A DNA stretch of 64,000 nt, from positions 1 through 64,000 of the forward strand of contig JAFAKB010000076.1 in NCBI GenBank assembly GCA_019235885.1. The letters run 5' to 3'. Each line of letters begins with the position of its first letter. Position 1 is the first letter of the stretch. The translations under genes and the position numbers were made by a program. Shown in pieces: positions 60,890-64,000 of this stretch. Below the pieces are notes generated by a model. The model had not been told where the DNA came from. It ran no database searches and was given only the letters and a program-made list of their open reading frames with translations. Source of the stretch: Candidatus Eremiobacterota bacterium. Lineage in GTDB: Bacteria; Vulcanimicrobiota; Vulcanimicrobiia; Vulcanimicrobiales; Vulcanimicrobiaceae.

Positions 60890-61642
60890 TCAGATCTGGC
60901 GGATGCCGATTGCGAATGCGGTCACGGTCGCCGGGGAAGGGTGTATGTGGTCTTTACCCGCCACAGACCAACATTTGCCCTGAGGGAATGAGGCGGTCAA
61001 CAGGTTCCCGTCGCCGTTCCAGTTGTCGAGGGCGCCGCCGCCGGACAGAGTCCATTCCGAGGACAGGCACGCGGTCGCGGTCGGGTGTTGATCATTGTCG
61101 CCCGTGACGGGTTGAACCGTTCGCTTAAGATTAACGTGTCCGCCGCGGTGCCGAATGCCGATCGCGTACGCAGTGATCACCGCCGGATCGGGAACATCAT
61201 GGTCTTTGCTGCGCGCCTCCCATGTGAGATCGCCGCTCGGGAAACTGGCCGTCAGAAGATTGCCGGCGCCCGTCCAGTTCACCGACGCTCCGCCGCCGGT
61301 TAAATGATATCCGTCCGGCAACGTCGCCGTGGCGCTTGGATGCGGATCGGGTCCGCCCGACTCAGACTGGATCGTCACGTCCCACTCGTCGTTCGGATCG
61401 TGGATCGCAATCGCAAAACCGATGATCGTCGCCGGCGACGATTGTTCATGATCTTTTCCAGCGACGAACCACGCGTTTGGTCCCTGCGGATACGCAGCGG
61501 TCAACATGTTTCCTACCCCGCTGCCCCAGTTGTCGAGCGCGCCGCCCCCGATGATCTTGAAGCCGGCGGGGACATCCACCGTGACCTGCGGATGTGCTGC
61601 TTCGGCACTGATCGCCTGAAATAGCTTTGTTTTGATCGACAT
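60890..61642 (-). CDS. Triple-repeat protein (GGGA-NW-GNLLTASFP repeats), unknown function
   Basis: 250 aa from the ATG at 61642 (AAGGGG 8 nt upstream). Three repeats at about 17-82, 101-164 and 186-248 share HP-x-(A/V)-T, LTGGGA-x-x-NW, GNLLTASFP, SKDH/GKDH, PA-x-(I/V)T-AYAIGIR. The spacing of 84-85 residues suggests three beta-rich modules. No signal peptide. Base composition is less GC-rich than the surroundings. I do not recognise a named family. Confidence 0.8.
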   Translation of the reverse strand: MSIKTKLFQAISAEAAHPQVTVDVPAGFKIIGGGALDNWGSGVGNMLTAAYPQGPNAWFVAGKDHEQSSPATIIGFAIAIHDPNDEWDVTIQSESGGPDPHPSATATLPDGYHLTGGGASVNWTGAGNLLTASFPSGDLTWEARSKDHDVPDPAVITAYAIGIRHRGGHVNLKRTVQPVTGDNDQHPTATACLSSEWTLSGGGALDNWNGDGNLLTASFPQGKCWSVAGKDHIHPSPATVTAFAIGIRQI

Positions 61643-61774
61643 CGTGTACACCCCTTATGCGGATTATGGTTCTTGACTAGCTAGGGAAGCCAATCATACG
61701 CCGCTCTGTCGAGAAAAGCACCGAGCAAGCGAGCATGTTCGGAAGGTAACTCCGGCCCCGACCGGCAGGGCCCT

Positions 61775-61852
61775 TGGCTCGAAGAGAGCTTCGCGGAGAT
61801 CGCACCTACGGAGCTCAGGATGCAGATCGGAAGGCTCGCTCGAAAAGCTTGA
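61775..61852 (+). pseudogene. C-terminal remnant of an MmcQ/YjbR gene
   Basis: Reads WLEESFAEIAPTELRMQIGRLARKA-stop, similar to the end of the intact MmcQ (WLEESYRAVAPKKLSAQLGG). TTGGCTCGAAGAGAGCT is identical in both. No start codon or upstream domain is present. It indicates a past duplication or a recombination footprint around the triple-repeat gene. Confidence 0.65.
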
Positions 61853-61859
61853 CCTGCCA

Positions 61860-62396
61860 TTGACGATCGAGACGCCGCGGCTCGAGCTGATCGCTGCCAC
61901 TTTCGAGCATTGCGATGCCGAAATCCGCGATACGGCGGAGCTTTCGCGCATGCTGCGCGCCGGCGTACCGCCGGAGTGGCCTCCGCCGCTGAACGACGCC
62001 GGCTCACAGCAGTTCTTTCTGACGACGCTGCGCGACCGCCCGGACGAGGTCGGCTGGTGCGTCTGGTATTTCATCTTGCGCGAAGGCAACTCGCGCACCG
62101 TCGTCGGGAATGGCGGCTTCAAGGGGGCACCGCGCGACGGGACGGTCGAAATCGGCTACTCGATCCTGCCGGCGTACCAGCGTCGCGGATATGCGTTGGA
62201 GGCGGTCGAGGCGCTCGTCCGCTGGGCCTTCGAGGACGCGCGGATGCGCCGCGTGATCGCCGAGACGTACCCGGACTTGCACGCCTCGCTCGGCGTCCTG
62301 CGAAAGGCGGGCTTCCGCCGCTGCGAGGGTGCAAGCGCGCCCGAGATCGTGCGCTTCGAACTCCTTCATGGAACGTCGCCTCGCGAATGTAAGTAG
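61860..62396 (+). CDS. GNAT acetyltransferase (RimJ/RimL type)
   Basis: 178 aa, TTG start (no better in-frame start with the MTIETPRLELIAATFEH opening). Acetyl-CoA motif VEIGYSILPAYQRRGYALEAVEALVRWAFE, then VIAETYPDLHASLGVLRKAGF. Substrate unknown. Confidence 0.88.
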   Translation: MTIETPRLELIAATFEHCDAEIRDTAELSRMLRAGVPPEWPPPLNDAGSQQFFLTTLRDRPDEVGWCVWYFILREGNSRTVVGNGGFKGAPRDGTVEIGYSILPAYQRRGYALEAVEALVRWAFEDARMRRVIAETYPDLHASLGVLRKAGFRRCEGASAPEIVRFELLHGTSPRECK

Positions 62397-62420
62397 CTGG
62401 ACGAAATAGAACGAGACAAC

Positions 62421-62588
62421 ATGACGTTGACGCGGGATGCAAAGCAGACGGTGATCGACCGCGCGATGCGCGACCCGGCTTTTGTCAAAGCCCTATTTGA
62501 CGAAGTAGTCATTTTATTCCGCACCGGTGAACCGGAGACCGCACGACTCGTCCTGCGTGATTTGATTAGGGCCCTGATTGCTCGTTAG
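62421..62588 (+). CDS. 55-aa protein like the N-terminus of addiction-module antitoxins
   Basis: MTLTRDAKQTVIDRAMRDPAF, then KALFDEVVILFRTGEPETARLVLRDLIRALIAR-stop. This matches the opening half of small HTH antitoxins (probable addiction-module antidote type) but stops before the helix-turn-helix. It is either a truncated relic or a short family form. Its stop overlaps the convergent gene by 4 bp. Confidence 0.6.
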   Translation: MTLTRDAKQTVIDRAMRDPAFVKALFDEVVILFRTGEPETARLVLRDLIRALIAR

Positions 62589-63058
62589 GCGCCCTTTGGT
62601 AGCGGCACAGCGAAGCAGGGGCTTACGGTGAACGACTTAAGCTCGTCGGAGTATACAAATCTCTTGTCGATGCCGTGGCGCATCAAACCGGTCCGAAACG
62701 AGTTGTATGTGCTGCGAATGGCGCTGGCCGACATCGATGGGAGTCCGATGACCGGCGGAGTGCCGACCTCTTCCTTCTCGATCTTAGACGCGTGAAGTGC
62801 AGCAAGCACGAGGCGCCCGTCGCGACTCGTGAGGATCCAGGCGACGGGATCCCACCCGTTAGCCAGGATCACAGCTTCATTCACGATCGAGCTGCCTGGA
62901 AGCCCTTGGCCCGGCACGGGAAAACCGATGGCGAAGCTATCGATCGGCGTGCAGTTATCGCCGCGTTTGGCTACGGATCCGATGCCGGCTCCCGCTGTGC
63001 TGCCACACAGCACCAGAAGACCGAGCACCATTGAGGCAACGACCCTTCGGCTAATCAT
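62585..63058 (-). CDS. Secreted hypothetical protein
   Basis: 157 aa with an N-terminal signal peptide (VVASMVLGLLVLCGSTAGA). The mature part has two Cys (NCTPID near 36 and SPCFAVP near the C-terminus) that could form a disulfide. AWILTSRDGRLVLAALHASKIEKE may be a beta-rich core. Not recognised. GC is lower than in the main clusters. Confidence 0.65.
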   Translation of the reverse strand: MISRRVVASMVLGLLVLCGSTAGAGIGSVAKRGDNCTPIDSFAIGFPVPGQGLPGSSIVNEAVILANGWDPVAWILTSRDGRLVLAALHASKIEKEEVGTPPVIGLPSMSASAIRSTYNSFRTGLMRHGIDKRFVYSDELKSFTVSPCFAVPLPKGA

Positions 63059-63118
63059 ACATATGCTAATTCGCGTCGGCCCTGCCGCGTACTTCCCGCC
63101 TGAAGAGGGCTGCCGAAT

Positions 63119-63325
63119 CTACGTGTGCGCGCACTCGGACCAAAAGAACTCGCAGTCTTTGCAGTACAGACAATGGCCCGTGATAGCGGAGTGCGCATTG
63201 AGCTCGTGGCCGCAGACGCAACGCGGTCGTATTACGACTGTCGGCGAACCCGGTTCGCCCGTCAGCAGATGAAGAGACCGCTGCCGCCGATCGTTCCCGG
63301 GGTGTAGGCGAACGTCGCAGCTCAT
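63119..63325 (-). CDS. Small zinc-ribbon-like protein
   Basis: 68 aa. RCVCGHELNAHSAITGHCLYCKDCEFFWSE gives C-x-C-G-H-x4-H-x6-C-x2-C-x2-C, a plausible Zn-binding knuckle of the small CxCGH type. The ATG at 63325 lacks a Shine-Dalgarno, so the start is uncertain. The next tiny gene on the same strand has a related pattern. Confidence 0.5.
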   Translation of the reverse strand: MSCDVRLHPGNDRRQRSLHLLTGEPGSPTVVIRPRCVCGHELNAHSAITGHCLYCKDCEFFWSECAHT

Positions 63326-63391
63326 GTCCCGTGTGTGGTCCCGGGACGGGCGCGCGCGCTCGCAGGAGCGATCGGCGGGCAGGGCCGGCCG

Positions 63392-63568
63392 CTACCCGCG
63401 CTCACCCCGTCGAAGACGGCATTCGCACGGCAACGGACGTTCGTTTCGCGTTCCGGGGCGCCAATGAGTGCATCCCGCTTCGTCGTGCAGCGACGTACGA
63501 TGACCGCAGCCCGCGCATACTAACGCAGCGCGTTCATCGTACCGTCCGCATACCCAAGCGTATGCCAC
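63392..63568 (-). CDS. 58-aa Cys/His-rich protein
   Basis: GTG at 63568 with GGGAGG 6 nt upstream, an excellent ribosome site. VCAGCGHRTSLHDEAGCTHW then LPCECRLRR gives C-x2-C-G-H-x4-H-x4-C and C-x-C. It resembles the C-G-H knuckle of its neighbour at 63119. Probably a small zinc-binding protein; function unknown. Confidence 0.5.
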   Translation of the reverse strand: MAYAWVCGRYDERAALVCAGCGHRTSLHDEAGCTHWRPGTRNERPLPCECRLRRGERG

Positions 63569-63754
63569 CCGTGTCCTCCCTGGATCGCGCTGTCCGCCGT
63601 GTTGGTCGCGGGCAGTAGCAGCACGCTAGCACAGGTCGCCATTTAATCGCCATCGGGAGCCTTGTCCCGGGGGTCTGCGCCCGCGTTGCGGTACTCTAAT
63701 CAAGACCGGGACGTTTATCCCGGTCTCCTGGCCTCCGCGCCGGAAAGGGTGCCC

Positions 63755-63907
63755 ATGCTCGTGACCCTCGCGCTTGCCGCGTTACTGCTTGGCAGAACCG
63801 CAACGCCTAGTGAAATTCTCCCCGGCGGACCGTCCGTAACGACTACGGTGACAGCGCCTGCCGCTAGTCCGTCTGTTGCCAATGGTCTTCCGGGCGGGCC
63901 CTCGTAG
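63755..63907 (+). CDS. 50-aa secreted peptide with LPGGPS repeats
   Basis: ATG at 63755 with AAAGGG 6 nt upstream. LVTLALAALLLGRTA is a signal-like hydrophobic stretch; the mature part is Thr/Ser/Pro-rich and contains ILPGGPS and GLPGGPS, the second at the very end. Not recognised. Confidence 0.45.
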   Translation: MLVTLALAALLLGRTATPSEILPGGPSVTTTVTAPAASPSVANGLPGGPS

Positions 63908-64000
63908 CCGGTTTGATGGAGTTCGCACGCGCGAAGCGAAGGGTTCGGCGCGACGGTGAGTTTCGCCGACCCATGGTTCAGGCTCCTAAAACTCTGCGTA

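Noticed and set aside
63331-63618. 95-aa plus-strand frame
   Set aside because: Arg-rich without features, and antisense to a better supported 58-aa Cys/His gene with a strong ribosome site.

Overview
This 64-kb window is GC-rich (about two thirds G+C by eye), tightly packed and uses many GTG starts and 4-nt ATGA/GTGA overlaps. It comes from a flagellated, probably diderm bacterium with an MEP isoprenoid pathway. Gene order and codon style remind me of Eremiobacterota/Vulcanimicrobiota (WPS-2), but that is an impression and not something proved here. No rRNA, tRNA, CRISPR array or intact insertion sequence was recognised.

Layout. (1) 1-14172 (+): late flagellar region flgK(end)-flgL-fliW-csrA-flagellin, three glycosyltransferase genes, then flaG-fliD-fliS and a FliT-like gene. 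FliW and CsrA presumably form the flagellin-sensing translational switch, and the glycosyltransferases are candidates for flagellin glycosylation. (2) 14230-17731 (-): ExeA-like AAA ATPase, a surface-type protein with a Val/Glu-rich linker, and a small glycosyltransferase. (3) 17842-31013: nucleotide-sugar and polysaccharide locus with glucose-1-phosphate cytidylyltransferase, CDP-glucose 4,6-dehydratase, a sugar 3,5-epimerase, C-methyltransferase, DegT aminotransferase, a CmcI-like protein, GNAT, WbqC-like, PhyH-like and a second methyltransferase. It is interrupted at 20470-22782 by a lower-GC accessory cassette that includes an AbiEii-type nucleotidyltransferase. (4) 31149-34508: two LamG-type lipoproteins, one with three repeats. 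(5) 34704-43320: housekeeping run rpsB-tsf-pyrH-frr-(small ORF)-uppS-cdsA-dxr-rseP-ispG followed by a copper-amine-oxidase-N-type protein. (6) 43379-64000: accessory and metabolic genes. These are hicAB, a Tat-exported three-subunit molybdenum aldehyde oxidoreductase (paoABC type), comB-like phosphatase, a TonB-C protein, a frameshifted serine hydrolase, a LytS/LytTR pair coupled to a GH47 mannosidase, a 2-hydroxyacid dehydrogenase, a class I aldolase homologue lacking its Schiff-base lysine, a DyP-type peroxidase pair, an amino-acid permease, TMEM175, Nudix, MmcQ, a triple-repeat protein and several tiny genes.

Main points for a second look: csrA appears to start at AUU with its Shine-Dalgarno buried in a perfect 12-bp hairpin; a sigma-28-like promoter pattern with a constant 16-nt spacer precedes flagellin, flaG-fliD and a LamG lipoprotein; a compact four-gene operon ends in an AbiEii-like gene; a pseudo-aldolase is present; a dispersed double-hairpin repeat shows compensatory changes; and two genes carry apparent one-base deletions.
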